From positions 62,001-126,000 of the forward strand of contig VXAY01003152.1 of the NCBI GenBank assembly GCA_013399855.1: a stretch of 64,000 nucleotides of DNA, in the 5' to 3' direction. The stretch comes from Oxyruncus cristatus (lineage: Eukaryota; Chordata; Aves; Passeriformes; Cotingidae). A model generated the notes under the pieces. That model did not search any database. It saw only the letters and a program-made list of their open reading frames with translations, and was not told where the DNA came from. Made by a program: the position numbers and the translations under genes. Numbering within the stretch: position 1 is the stretch's first letter; every line of letters starts with the position of its first letter. Shown in pieces: positions 38,620 through 50,637 of this stretch.

Positions 38620-39030
38620 CTCTGCTAACTCCTGAGCTACGATTCTTTTCCCCCTATGAGACAGGTGGATCCTGTTGATTGCCAGCATGCTCAGTGTCAT
38701 ATAAACTGATCCACAATCAAAACTCCCAAAATTCCGCTGGTAACACCAACCTTGAAGCTAAGCGTTCATCTGCATGATTTTCCTGTTTCTTGCCCAACAT
38801 TTCCTGTAACTGGCAGAACAAAGGAGAACATGACTTGTACTCCAGACCCTTTGATCAGTTGTCCCAAGGCCCAGAGGTTCCTCTTGATTGCCTGCAATTG
38901 TTCTTGTTGGGACTTCATCGATATCCACTTGGAAAACCAGTAGTGGGTAATAATCAAGGGGCAGTACTAGGCTGGGAAGTTTCATGGTGATGTCTCTGAC
39001 CCAGGTCCCAGGGAGGCAACATGCAGGCCA
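38620..39030 (-). pseudogene. CR1 ORF1 esterase (SGNH hydrolase-like) domain remnant
   Basis: The minus frames read LPSLVLPLDYYPLLVFQVD near 38985 and, after frameshifts, RIHLSHRGKRIVAQELAEL at about 38673-38617, followed by a stop. The second block corresponds to the DxxH-containing final block of the esterase domain at the C terminus of CR1 ORF1; the His is kept and the Asp appears changed (NRIHLS). The domain is thought to help the ORF1 protein act on membranes or lipids. This copy is broken by frameshifts. Confidence 0.75.
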
Positions 39031-39035
39031 TCCAT

Positions 39036-40485
39036 TCCTTTTAAAAGGACTACTAGTCTTCTTTTTTTCTTAATTGAGAGGCTTGTGATGCAGGCAGTAG
39101 GCTATGAAACACACACATTAACAATTTTAGAACAGTTAATTTTTTATTCTTGAATTTGGTTTGCATTTACTTGGTATGTGCTCATTCCAAGTTCCTCTGC
39201 ACTTGCACCAATATTTTAGATTCTAATGATGGGATCCTTTTATCTTTTACAGTACATCCTATTGGTTAATTTTGAAGATTGCTTAAAAAAAAATAGGCTT
39301 CAGAACATCATTGCATATCATTTTACTTTACATACTTATATGGGCCTTGAAGACCAAGAATATTAGTAAAAAGTTTTCACCTGTTGCTCGAGTATGTTCA
39401 ATTAACAGATTGAATTACTCTGATTATCGGTATCATTCTTCACACATAATTACCCTAGTATTACATGGGGGTACTCTCTAATTAAACTAGATTTAAACCA
39501 CTTCGGGTGCCTTTAGGAAATATCACAAGCACCGCAGAGGTGCAAGCAGGCAAGACTTGAAAAATTATGTGTCTGGGAGTTGTCTGCTTTGACTCAGTAG
39601 ATTATCATTACTTATTTCTTTATGAACTTGGTGTTTTTGGAATATGTACCAGGAGTGGCCATGGATTTATCAAACAGCATGGTTTTCATTCTGGTTCGTG
39701 TGTCCACATGCGCTCATCAATTAAAGGCAACCCTCTATCATTAACATAGTTGATAATTTTTTGTGTACTGCAGGAGAAATGTGATTTTGCTCATATTTCT
39801 AATAAGGTATCAGCTTTTAATACTGAGGCTTAAGTACTGTACTTGTATGGTTTAAAGCTTTCTCAAAACCTTAAACAAACAAACAAACCCAAACCCACAA
39901 ACATTGCCTGCACCCCTCTCCAATCTAAAACAGCATTGTTTTTCAGTTTTTCAAGATGCAAGACACCTCACTAGGCAAATGTGGTCCGTGATGTCAGGGC
40001 AGCCTGTTGAAGAAGTGGTACCGGGAGTTAGAAATTTGTGGTTGTTACCCCTGGAAGATACCTAGGAATAGAGCACTCCACAGTACCAATCCTACTGAAA
40101 TGATAGACTTCTGAAATGATGGCTTCTGGAGTGAGAATAAATTTTGTTTGGATGTGCTTTATGTGGGATACTTCCCCCATGTCTGAGGAAGATCCTTCAT
40201 ACTTAGTGTTCTTGTTGGTTCAGAAAGAATATGCAGTTCCGAGCCTTGAAGACTGAATGCAGAGTGGGGCCAGACCAGAACAGCTCATGAGCTGTAACCC
40301 ACAAGCTTGGTAAATATTCATCAAGCAACTGCACTATTCTGAGCTTCTTACGAGGCAATAGCAGTGGTGGGAAGTGGGTGCATTTTTATTTCTTCAGAGT
40401 AGGGTAGCCTTGCTGATACATGGTTCTTGGTTCCAGCCAAATTCAGTGGCAGCATCTGACCTTTGTCTAGACCTCAGCTGGCAGA
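39036..40485. other. Unique intron
   Basis: No recognised features except a short acaaac-type low-complexity tract near 39872-39902. Confidence 0.5.
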
Positions 40486-40555
40486 GGGAGCCAAAAGCTA
40501 ACACTTAATTTTGCCTGGATCTTGTGCCTCTGAGAGGTAGTAGCTTTTGGCTCCC
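40486..40555. repeat. Perfect 15-bp inverted repeat with 40-nt loop
   Basis: The arm GGGAGCCAAAAGCTA (40486-40500) is exactly reverse-complementary to TAGCTTTTGGCTCCC (40541-40555). The loop contains a small CCTC/GAGG stem. It could be a hairpin-forming RNA or the relic of a tiny element with terminal inverted repeats. Confidence 0.93.
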
Positions 40556-40776
40556 AGGTTCCCACTAAGCATGAATGCAGTAGAACTGGACACTATGGGC
40601 CATCTGTCCTGGTGGGTTCTGTACCCTACACACTGATAACCCCTATGCCAAAGTTAAAATGCACTAAGGATTAGTCTCTGAGCTCCTTCAGGTTCAAATG
40701 AAGTTCCCAGTGTTGTAAGAACTCTCAGTTTGTGGAGTTCAAGTCCCTGGGCTGAATCCTGAGGTCAAAATTCTCA

Positions 40777-40781
40777 CTGGT
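40777..40781. repeat. Target site duplication ctggt, left copy
   Basis: CTGGT lies directly before the TGTCAT end of the solo LTR and matches the five bases directly after its other end. Confidence 0.85.
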
Positions 40782-42267
40782 TGTCATAGGTTTAGTTTCT
40801 GTGCTTTCTGCACAGTGTTTATCAACCCATAAATTTTGCTAATAAGTAGGAAGAGTTTGCACAGACAAAACAGATCTCTTTGAAATTGGGATTAATATTA
40901 AGATTTATTGCTACACACAACAAGAACTAAGGGAAATACTTATATACACAATTCTAACTAGTTTTCTTATAGTAACAAACTTAAATATTTACAAGTACCA
41001 CCCCTCTTTCTCTTCTTCAAAAAACAGTCCAGAGGAAGAAAGAGAAGGGAAGGGAAAAAAAAAAGTCTTTAAGGTTACAGTTCCAAACTGGTGCAGTTTG
41101 AAGATATTTCTCTCTTTCCCTCCATTGGAATGTGAGGAGTCTACCTCCCACCTCTAGCTGCTTTCTTACAGCCGCTGAGGGTTTTGTCATGTCATCACTA
41201 CGAGATCTGGGGCTCCATGGAGATTTCTTATATGAGGAGTTTCAGGGGGGTTTCCTTGGACTCACCACCCCTCGCTGGGATCACAGGGGTTCTGGGTTTC
41301 TTTGGCTCAGTCCACACCCAAGAACACTCTCTGATGCTGTGCTTCTGCTGCTTGCAGCTTCTTCTCTTTTGCTCTCTGGAATTCTTCTGACTCTCTGCCT
41401 TTGGCCAGATGCTCAATTTTGGCTCTCAGTCGCGGTTGGTTACCCCAACTTCACCACCGCTCCCCCACTTGCAATAAAGGGGGTCATTTGCCATCAACAC
41501 CCGGTCCAGACTCGCACCGGGCCCCTGCAATACTGGGGGCTTTGTGTTAAGGCTTATCTTTGGACAAAAGTCCCAAGGTCATCAGGGGCTCAGACCCTCC
41601 AAGGAGAATTCACTCAGCTTCTCTACCATCCTGTGGCTGCAATTCCTCTGCAGTTTGTTACATACAGCTTTCAGGTGATCCAATCTTGGCCTCAAGCCAT
41701 CTCTGCCCTCCCCAGGCTATCCAGGCCTCCGGGGGGAAAACCCACACGGAAGTTTCTTCTCTCTAAATCATTTCCACAGGTGGCAGGGGTTTTAGTTTTA
41801 AAGTCTTTTCCCCTGCTGGAAGGGGAGAGGGGTGGCTCCCCCTCACCTCGGCACTCTCTCCTTTTCACTGACCCTGGAGTTTCTGTCTTATCTCAAGTTC
41901 TTTTCTGCTCTCCGCCGGCTGAAGTTTCTTCTGTAACGTCTCAGCCGAGCAGCTTTTCTCTGGAGTTTCCTCTCCACTCTGCCACATGCCTCGGCCAGAG
42001 GCTTCAGTGCCAGGCCTGCCCCCGGCCCAAGGCCAGGGGAGGAGGGGGCCTGGACCCCACCCAGGAGAAGGTCTTCCTGCCCTCATGCCATGGTTCCGAA
42101 TTTCTTTTTGCGCCACACACACAACACCACCTTCTTTTCTGGTTTGTGTTAGATATGTAATTTGTAAAGACATCACAGAAGTCTCTAATTGGCTACCTAG
42201 CCGGAATTTCACCTGGAATCAACCATCTTCTACTCTAATACTGAGGGGGATGGGCTACACCATGACA
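40782..42267 (-). mobile_element. Solo LTR, ERVL-like, 1486 bp
   Basis: The element starts TGTCATAGGTTTAG and ends CTACACCATGACA, giving perfect 6-bp terminal inverted repeats (TGTCAT/ATGACA) and the TG...CA ends of a retroviral LTR. It is flanked by a 5-bp direct repeat, ctggt. Orientation is minus because that strand has TATATAAG at 40946-40939 and AATAAA at 40909-40904 near the 3' end, leaving a short U5. Its sense start TGTCATGGTGTAGCC resembles passerine ERVL LTRs. No internal retroviral genes are present, so it formed by LTR-LTR recombination. A 342-codon + strand frame inside is an antisense artefact of the pyrimidine-rich strand. Confidence 0.87.
40904..40946 (-). promoter_or_regulatory. 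LTR TATA box and polyadenylation signal
   Basis: On the minus strand TATATAAG (40946-40939) is followed about 30 nt later by AATAAA (40909-40904), the usual close pairing at a U3/R boundary. The LTR could once have started and ended transcripts antisense to POU6F2. Confidence 0.6.
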
Positions 42268-42272
42268 CTGGT
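42268..42272. repeat. Target site duplication ctggt, right copy
   Basis: CTGGT follows the CATGACA end of the solo LTR, identical to the left flank. Confidence 0.85.
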
Positions 42273-45200
42273 CTTCTGTGATACCTACAGGGTGGGTAGC
42301 AGGGGGCTCCTGAGAGCACAGATTTCCCCCACCTCACCCTGACAGTCAAACACAGGACGGAGGAGTAGAGAGGCAGAATGAAGAGTGAGAGAGAGAAGAG
42401 GAGAGAACAGGTATTTAACCATGTGCTGCTGGGGCCAAGCCCTGACACCGTGTGCTACAGAACTATTGTCACCAGCTGACCTTAAGGAAATTGAACTGTA
42501 TTTAGCCTTCAGTGGATCTTCAAAATACCTAATGTTGCAGTGCTTACACAGTTACTGTTTTAATAAATTCTTGCCTGATTTAAGATTAGGGGTTTGGCAG
42601 TTTGTAAATTAGTTATTAGATTATATTGCCTTCTTAAAAACCCAGATGGTTTAATAAAAGTCTACTCTCCAGTTGCCTTTGCAGCATCTGAAATGTACCT
42701 TCTCATGAGAGTGGTTTTACAAATATGTACAGTGAGAAGGAGTGATATACTATAGCAGTTTTATGGCTTTGTAAACAAACCTCCTTTGTCAGAATTAAGT
42801 AATCTTTAACAGCAGGGAGGTGATGCTTCTAGTGATGGTGATCACCTTCCAGATGATAGTACCTACTTATCCATCTCACAGTAATTTAAAGAGGAATCAC
42901 ATCTCATCCCTCTTTTTCTGAGTTACAATGAATATTTGACTGTTAAGAATTTAGCATTTACCCTTCATGGGTCAGTGGATGGGTTAGACTTAAAGCATCT
43001 TTAGAGAAAGATTATTCTAATAAAGCCTCTGTACACACAATATACTGTTCTAGTATTTCATGTTTCTTTTTGAAAACATAAACCAAGCAGCAGGCTACAT
43101 TTCCTAATAAGCTGTATGTTAGACATAACATCCCTGTAACTTGGGGATGATGTGGACTTTCAGAGAAAATAGATTAGTGGCAATATTTAACTTGAATACT
43201 TTTTGTTGAAGTAGATATCCTTAACAGGCTAACAGGGAGGCACTTTATTGTTTTGAGACAGTGTCCTGGGAGCTTCTTAAAGGCAATCTTTTTTATATTC
43301 CTTTTGTTGTTGTCTCTTCATTTAACCCCAATTTCATTAATTCATGAATTGTGTGCAGAATGATTTACCTTAAAATTTGCAAGCCATGCAAACATAAAGT
43401 TAGATCTTAATTTAGCGTTTCTTTGGAAATGTGTCAGTCATATTTTATAGACATTGAAATTTTTTATCACAAAGCACAATTCTTATACATTTTCACATAG
43501 GCTGCACACTTTTCTTGCCTGATTTGCATCTGTAACACGCACTATGCTCAGTAGGTCACTATTTTAGAAAGCAGTTCAGGATAGTGACTGAAGACATGTT
43601 TAGTTAGAAGTGGAAAAGGATTTTAGTTAACATTGTAAATAGGAGGGCAAGCTTTGCTTATCACATTTCCTTGCTCTCTCTTCAGAAATAAAATTATCTT
43701 TCCTTCCCTGTGTTAGAAACTAATGGAAAATATGCAGGTAAAATTCCGTGCTTTTACATTTGAAAATACTGTGTTAAGCACTGAGAAAGAGTTTAGGTCT
43801 GTTTCTTGACTTTTAATAGTTACCACTGAAACTGCCATGTTGTTAGGAGGATTTGCTCTCCTATTAGTATTTTTCCCAGTGAATAACAGGTCTGAGCTTC
43901 TATAAAATACTAAAAAGTGAAAGATCTTATCCCATCCAGGATATAAAGCAAACCTTTAATCTTAACAAGAGTAAGCAATGCACTGACATCTACCTTCAGG
44001 TCTGTGAATCTGCATAGCCTCATCTAGGGGATGTGGAATTGGCTCACTTTGAGATAATCTTTGAATCTTGATGATGATACTGGAAATTACAACCGAATCA
44101 GCAAGGGTGTTTTTGAGGATTTTTGGTACTTCCTTGGGAATACAGCAGAGTTCAGACTCCTGCTACAGTGCTTGGACCAAGCAGGCTCACCAAGGGAGGA
44201 AGCTGTATTAGATAAGGTAAAACAGAAAGCTCTTTATATAGACAAGCACACATCCTCCAGTTTTTAATGTGTGAAAAGTCATTATTTCACTGTAATGCAG
44301 AGTAAAGTTTCAGAAATAGTAGCAGTTGGCTAGCCAGAAGTTAGTATAAAGAGTAGCTTTGGCAGAGGAATAAATGTATGAGCTCACAGACTTTGATGGT
44401 TGCTTGGTGAAGAGAGTTAATTTGTGACAGGTAACAGAAAAGATGGTGCCTCAAAGAATGTCTTTCTGAAGGAGTCAAGAATCGAAGGCTCAAGCTGCAG
44501 TTTCTTCCTACCTTTCATACTTCTTATGACAGCCCAAATTTTACAGGTATTAAAACGTTGCCCTTTTGGGCATGGAAAGATCTCAGATGGGTTTTTTTGG
44601 AGTGACTTAGGTCCATGTTATTCAAGTGCGGGAGCCAGATATTTAAACACCATTAAAAATCTGGTCCATGGAATTTTAAAGGTTATCTTCCATTCATCTC
44701 CACAGAGTTATAGGCACTCTCTATGGCACTCACTCTGGAAAATTGGTACAGAGCAAAGGACCCTCAAAACAGTTGAGGAGGATCAAAAAAAAGGAAATGG
44801 AGGGACATAAATTAAGGCAGTTTAATGTGTTTATATGGAATTTCTCCTAAGAGTTTCCAAGCACCTTAACGCTAGAATCTAAGTGCCTAAAAAATGTGCC
44901 TTACCTTCGCTTCACCCAGGTTCCCTCTGTAAAAAGTAGGGATAATAGCTTGGCCCTGTCTCATGGTGATAGAAACATTAAAAGACTGTGAGATTTTTTC
45001 CAGTACCATCGTAATGGGGGTTATATAAACACCTTAGATAGTGGAAAGATAAGTTGAACTGGCAAAGCAGAGGTCATGAACAACTAGAGATGAGACGTAG
45101 AAAGGGGCAAAGTTGTGCAAGGCCTAGAAGGCCTGGTAATAACTTTATATACTGTATTATGTCTAGGAGGGAGAATTTCAGCTTTCACTGACCTTTATTT

Positions 45201-47039
45201 TGAGCCTTTTTCTTCTCCATTTTATTTACAGTTACATGTGCTGACATTTGTACAATTTCACTTTTGTCAAAGACAGAAATCTGGCAATTGTTTTCCTTCA
45301 GACTTCGTTTTATATTGTGAGTATGTATGCATGTATGAAATTAGCCTCCTGTTAACTACTATGGCATACAATCAAAACTTGCAGCAGTGGTACAAAACTC
45401 ACTTGTGTCACAGTAATGGGTGTAAAGGTATGCTCATGTTTGATCACAGTGGCAAATTTAGCTAAGATATGTTCTGAGCCTTTTTTTATGTCATAAGAAC
45501 TGGAAGAAACTCGTATAGGCTTGCCTAACATTTTCCAGTGTTTTCAGCAATGTGTGACTTTATTAAGATCCAGTCTTAAGTTTTTAAACTTCAGACTAAA
45601 ACTTTTTGTGTCATATGATTCCTGAGGGTAAGTTTTCCCTGCAACGGTGATGACTCAACCATTTCCTGAACTAACGGCAAGGAAATATGTGTTGTCCAAC
45701 ATTATTAGTTTATTTATGCTTTGTCTTACATATACTGGAAGAAGATTTGGCAGGGTGATGTTCTCTCAAAGCATCCAAATTTGGCTCTTCTGTTATTATT
45801 GAGAAATTACCTTTTTTACACTCAGCCGTCTTATTTGCTGGCAGCTAAATTGCTGGAGAAGTTCATCTTGTACCCACTCGTGAGATTCATCCTGGGTGTT
45901 CTGGAACTGAACAAGATGACTACTGCTGCTCATCCGTGCTTCTGTGGTGGCTCTAACAAGAAGTTCTGTGTCTAGAGAGCAAGTTTGATGAGGAATAGGT
46001 TGAGCGAGATAAAAACAGAGAAAACATGTACAGAGACTGGTTCATAGCAACTGAAGAAAATTACCTCTTCCTACAGTTCAGAAACTACTCTGGGGAATAA
46101 ATAATTTCAAAATCACCTAGAAAAATGCATCTTACACACGTGGTAGTGACTGGGCTGCTCAGAGGATCCCTGCTCCCTTCTCACTTGACCTGTGGAAAAA
46201 GTCTCAGTCCTACTGAAGACCCTTCTTGGAGCCATGGCTGTGCTGTGATTCCATCTCCACTGCCTTAGTTTGTTGTTTGGGGGTTTTTTTTTGTGTTAGG
46301 ACATTAAAATCCCAGCTTTGATCAGTTCAAGGTTACGAGATGGCACCCCAAGGCCCAGATAAACTTAATATTAGTAAGTACCTATTTCTATATGCTTGAT
46401 TACAATCTCATTTTTCTTTTGACTTAGTGATCTGAGTGAGATTGTGGCTCTTCACTTTGCTTGCGCTCATGAAAGACTAAGCATATTTTCTTGAGATGTA
46501 TAATGAAGGAAAATCACGTTAGGCCCAGGGTTGTCTGTAAATTTCATCTCCTGTATTCAGTGGTCATCTTTAGGAAAGCTTATAGTTCGGTTAAACAGGT
46601 GGCCTGATCTTACTCCTGATGCAATACTGGGATTTTCCATTACTGAGATACCTGCAGGGGTCAGGCCTAGAAGCTTCTAAACCAAGAGGCTGGAGAAAAT
46701 TATCTTTCTGACCCTTTCATAATTTTAAAGGTGTTCACTGAGTGGTTCGTTTCTTCCTTCCCTCATTTTGATGCTGAGTTATCTGGCTAAAATCCAGTCT
46801 TGGAAAAGACCCTTCCAAAGGTGATCCTGCCAGAGGGAGTCTGCTTCTTTAGCCCTCTCACCACCAGGGAGAAGGGTTCTGTATTGAAGGTTTTTGCCTC
46901 TCAGCACCTTGCATCATTTCACCCAATATGCCCAGTCTTGCAAGTATGTCAGACCTGTCACTGTCGCTGTCACAAGGCAGGTCTGCAGGATTAGGCCCAC
47001 CTTTTATACTTTAAAAACAGTTCTCTACCAATGACAACA
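42273..47039. other. Unique intron
   Basis: Nothing recognised beyond a GA-rich patch at about 42384-42410. Moderate open frames (for example 128 codons at 44424-44810) have no known domain and no splice context. Confidence 0.5.
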
Positions 47040-47220
47040 AATTTTCTATGTGTGTGTAGGTGTGTATATATGTAATATTTCTCTCTCTCCCTCTCTCCAC
47101 ACATACAGGCACACACACTTGCATATATTGGCATATATATACACATATACATATGTATATATGTGTAGGAGTAATATGTAATATGTAATATGTGCATATA
47201 TACATTCATACACAGAAACC
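47040..47220. repeat. Compound TG/TA/TC microsatellite cluster
   Basis: Consecutive tracts of tgtg, tata, ctct, caca and atat units make a compound microsatellite; more ACAT-like simple sequence continues in patches to about 47370. Confidence 0.9.
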
Positions 47221-48059
47221 GGAGATGTACAGGCTGACTGTCATCTATTTTACATTAGAAAACAACAAAATTTATTGTTTTCTTCTTACCATGGAACTTT
47301 CAAAGAATGTATACAGACTATAAATATACATGCACACATTATACATAGATACAGATGCACATGCACAAATGTTCCCATCATCTAGAGTGCATTACAAAGC
47401 AAGACATTTTAGTTTGTTCTCCTGATGGAACTTGTTAAAAATGTGCGCTAATATATAACATGTTCCTGTATTTCAGAAGAGAGCAGTGCAGAGACATTCA
47501 ATCCAAAGTTGCTTGCAATTTTTAAGCTGAAATTAGATTCATTGCTTTGATTATTCCATTGTGGGCCCCAAGTTATATTTTAGTGTCCTTCACCCTTTTC
47601 TCCTTTATTATTTATAACCCACACTCTTTGAGCAATGACCAGGACTAATCTGTAACCTTCTGTCCTTCTGCCTGATTCGTTCTCTTCTGAAACACAAAGA
47701 TTGAAGCAAATATTCTCAGACTCTGTTAAAATATAGATAGATATTTCTTCCATATGTCTTATACTGAAACAAGAGTTAATGGAGGTTTTGCTTTTCTAAT
47801 TCAGTCTCAGTGGACCTACTTCAAAGCAAAATAGCAAAGGACTGGGAAATACTTATTTGGTATTCATTGTATTATAATGTATCTACCACATATGCACTCA
47901 CATAGGTACTTTATAGGCCTCCACCAAATGGCTTGTGTGGCCATCTTGATTGGTTAGATTAATGCATCCATGCCTTGTAGGGTTTTTCTTCCCCCAATGT
48001 TTTTTCGTTTCTCCTGCAATGTTAACTGCACCTAAATAAATAAATTAAATAGTAATTCA
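47221..48059. other. Unique intron
   Basis: No recognised feature apart from scattered acat-rich simple sequence. Confidence 0.5.
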
Positions 48060-48410
48060 TTTGTGCTCACTCTGCATCACAAAGAAGTGGGGCATAAAAC
48101 AGCATTAGCAGTGAATCCCCTGGGGACCAAAGAACCTCACAGGGGGCTGGTCCTCTGAATACTCTCTGTCACTCCCTAGTAGCTAATGACTGAAACAGGA
48201 TCCATTGCCACTGGGAGCTTTTAATTTCCTTACATTGTACAGATTGCTCTGATCCAATGCAAAGTGACAGCTACCATTTCAGTACAGCTCATTAACAGCT
48301 TGTGCAAAAGCCAGTATGCACCATGTCTTCACATAGGCTATATTGCTGTGATCTGTACGCGTACCAGTTAGAATCCAGCCTTTGGATAAATTCTAAAATA
48401 ACATAGTTGC
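48060..48410. promoter_or_regulatory. Candidate conserved noncoding element
   Basis: A repeat-free, compositionally balanced segment with a dense run of binding-site-like words (ctgatccaatgcaaagtgac, gtgacagctacc, ctcattaacagc). TGACAG is a MEIS/TGIF-type core and cattaa a homeodomain-type core. Conservation could not be tested, so support is weak. Confidence 0.25.
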
Positions 48411-49718
48411 AGGCATAATACATGCAGTGTCTCAGATACCTGGGGAAAACAGACAGTATATTTAAACTTACCTTGGGGCAGAAAGATTCATGTCCATACT
48501 TCAGAATAACTTGAGAAAACTCAGGGAGTTATTTGCTTGGTTAAAGCCCAGCAGTAATGTATTGAAGAACAGGGAGCACATAACGAAGAAAGTTTTCCAG
48601 GAGATTTAGGAAATGTCAGGATCACTAACACAGGGAGAATAAAAAGGTGTCAATTCGAGAAAGTAATTAGGAAATTAAGGGAAAGTTCTCAAATTCTCTA
48701 AGGCATGTGGAACTACAGAACAGTTATATCTGCCAGACACAGGCAGCAAAACTACAATAACTTCTGTTGCGTTAGGTTGGGTTTTTGTTTGTGGGTTTTT
48801 TTAAGCTCCAGTAGATTGTAGCCAGCTGTGGTATTTTCAAAATCAGTGGAAAAATCTTGCTTTAATTTGTACAGGAGTTTTTATTTTTGCAGCATACATG
48901 TATATAGGTAAAATTGTATTGCCTGGGTTAGCAGTCAGGAAAACAACCTTTTTGTTTGTTTATTTGTTTGTTTGAAAAACAAATCCACTGAAAAAGAAAG
49001 AACAGCTTGGATTTTCCATTGCCAGGTGGAGCATTTGTATTGAGTAGGAGAATCGTAGAATAGATCCAGCTCATACTGGTGTTCCTCATCATTCAAACCT
49101 TTGAGAGGGGCAAGAACTAGTCTCTTGCTGGTCTAGTAATTCTAACATAATTGATTAACCTGGGAGGATGTCCCAAATCAGCAGTAATGTCAATGTCAGT
49201 GCTGTGATGACTTCATGGGAACGTATCAGTGGTGCTTCCGTAACACCATTTTTGGTCTGAGCGCGTCAGAGTAGCTTCGAAGTCTGTGATGAAAGTATAC
49301 CAGTACAGTAGACTCAGATGCCATCTCTGAGTAATTTGTAAGGGTATAGGATTTTATCAACACTTCTTCAGCTCAGTGAAAGTATTCAAGATCTTCAAGG
49401 GTTAAAAAGAAGAGGCTTTCTTGGAATTGAGAGTATAAAATATTTTGTGGGTATTTGCTGAAGGCGCAATTAACAGTCACAGAATGAAAAGTTTGGGAAG
49501 TCCAGTGGATAACAGGTCACCCTTAAGTATAAAGTCCTGATCCTCAAAGATGCCAAACCAGAGAGATGGAGTGTTAACGTGCCTTGCTCAGTAAAAGCAG
49601 CAAAGTTGCAAGTAGTTTTCATTTATGTTCCTTCCCTAGTTTTGCTGCTGACTATTTGTGAGACTGACTGGAGTTTAATTGCCATACGAAGTTTTTATTG
49701 GCGCATGACGCAAATAGG

Positions 49719-49741
49719 ATCAGATATGGGTCATATCTGAT
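49719..49741. repeat. 10-bp inverted repeat with 3-nt spacer
   Basis: ATCAGATATG and CATATCTGAT are exact reverse complements around GGT. It lies just after a CpG-containing segment (ggcgcatgacgcaaat). A palindrome of this size could occur by chance in 64 kb. Confidence 0.85.
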
Positions 49742-50410
49742 GAGAAAAACTGTGATGTAGTTATGTTTAGATCTTGCAGACTAAATGCATGAATTAACAA
49801 AAAGCTGTAAGATGAGACACAGTTATTTTAAGGTGGTAGCTTCCATTCTGATGAACTTCTGAAGTTATTTTTTCTGTCTTTAATGCAGAAGTTGAGATAA
49901 GTGCAAATCCTGGGCCTGTAAAGTAGATGAGTTGAAACGTCATTGACAACTTAGCAGGATAGAGCTGGGTGACTTTTAGTGACAAGAGGTAGTGAAGCTC
50001 TCTAATATCCTTCAGGACTTGTAGCAGGCAGAGGGGCAAACCCAGAATCTTGTATTTTTAGGGGTTACTGAGGGAACACTGAAGTATGCGGGGGGTTACT
50101 TATTCAGATGGCAAATATATGGTTTAGTTTTCAATAAAAAGAGCCAATATATTGTCAATATAATAATGTATTTTAGAAGTAAAATTACATTTGAAAACAT
50201 GTAAAACACCTTGCTACAGCTCATAACCCACTGTTTCTACCTGCAGCGCACCTCTTGTTCCTCACTCATTTTTCTATCAGTGTGAAACATGTCAATGTGT
50301 AAAAAAGAATACACATATACATATTTAATAAATAATAGAAGCACAGCTTAGTTTATGAAACAAAAGTGGATATAGGTCCGTGATAATATGCTTACGGTAA
50401 CAAAAGGATT

Positions 50411-50429
50411 ATGTGTATATATATATATT
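50411..50429. repeat. (AT)n microsatellite
   Basis: Short tgtg then (AT)n stretch. Confidence 0.9.
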
Positions 50430-50637
50430 TTCACACAATGTACATGAAAAGATGATTTACTGTATATAAACTAGAGTATCAGTAACACTGTGTTTTTAAA
50501 AGATTGTTGCATCAAGTATGTGTATCATATTTCATTAAATGTGTATGGATCAGAAATACATTGTGTTAAGATGGAGGAATAGTAAGTAAATATTGATGTA
50601 TTCAATGGACAGAAGACTAGTTCCATAGTCTAGTAAC

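Larger units (their letters stand above)
37030..39035 (-). mobile_element. CR1 LINE copy A (ORF1 esterase, EN, linker)
   Basis: A second CR1 in the same orientation lies directly upstream of copy B. In the minus direction it shows the ORF1 C-terminal esterase domain, an endonuclease with a sense CR1 tail inserted in it, and the linker down to ELNLARDAKSNRK near 37350. A segment at 37030-37140 resembles a CR1 3' UTR (taactaccacagtacaagg on the minus strand). If so, copy A is a nearly full-length element that lost its RT. It repeats the endonuclease-linker content of copy B with clear divergence, so it belongs to another subfamily. Confidence 0.82.
48411..50637. other. Unique intron
   Basis: No transposon or exon seen. 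Includes a small palindrome at 49719-49741 and an AT microsatellite at 50411-50429. Confidence 0.5.

Noticed and set aside
41471..41478. AATAAA on the + strand inside the solo LTR as evidence for sense orientation
   Set aside because: It sits mid-element without a TATA box placed to match, whereas the minus strand has TATATAAG and AATAAA in correct order near the 3' end.
41132..42160. 342-codon open frame on the + strand, the longest in the window
   Set aside because: It lies wholly inside the antisense solo LTR on its pyrimidine-rich strand, has no recognisable domain, and its low A content alone makes stop codons rare.
42273..42480. GA-rich segment after the LTR as part of a larger retroviral element
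   Set aside because: The exact target duplication ends the LTR at 42267, and no internal retroviral sequence is recognisable beyond it.
47040..47220. Repeat array resembling a CRISPR or satellite
   Set aside because: It is a compound dinucleotide microsatellite without a fixed repeat-spacer structure.
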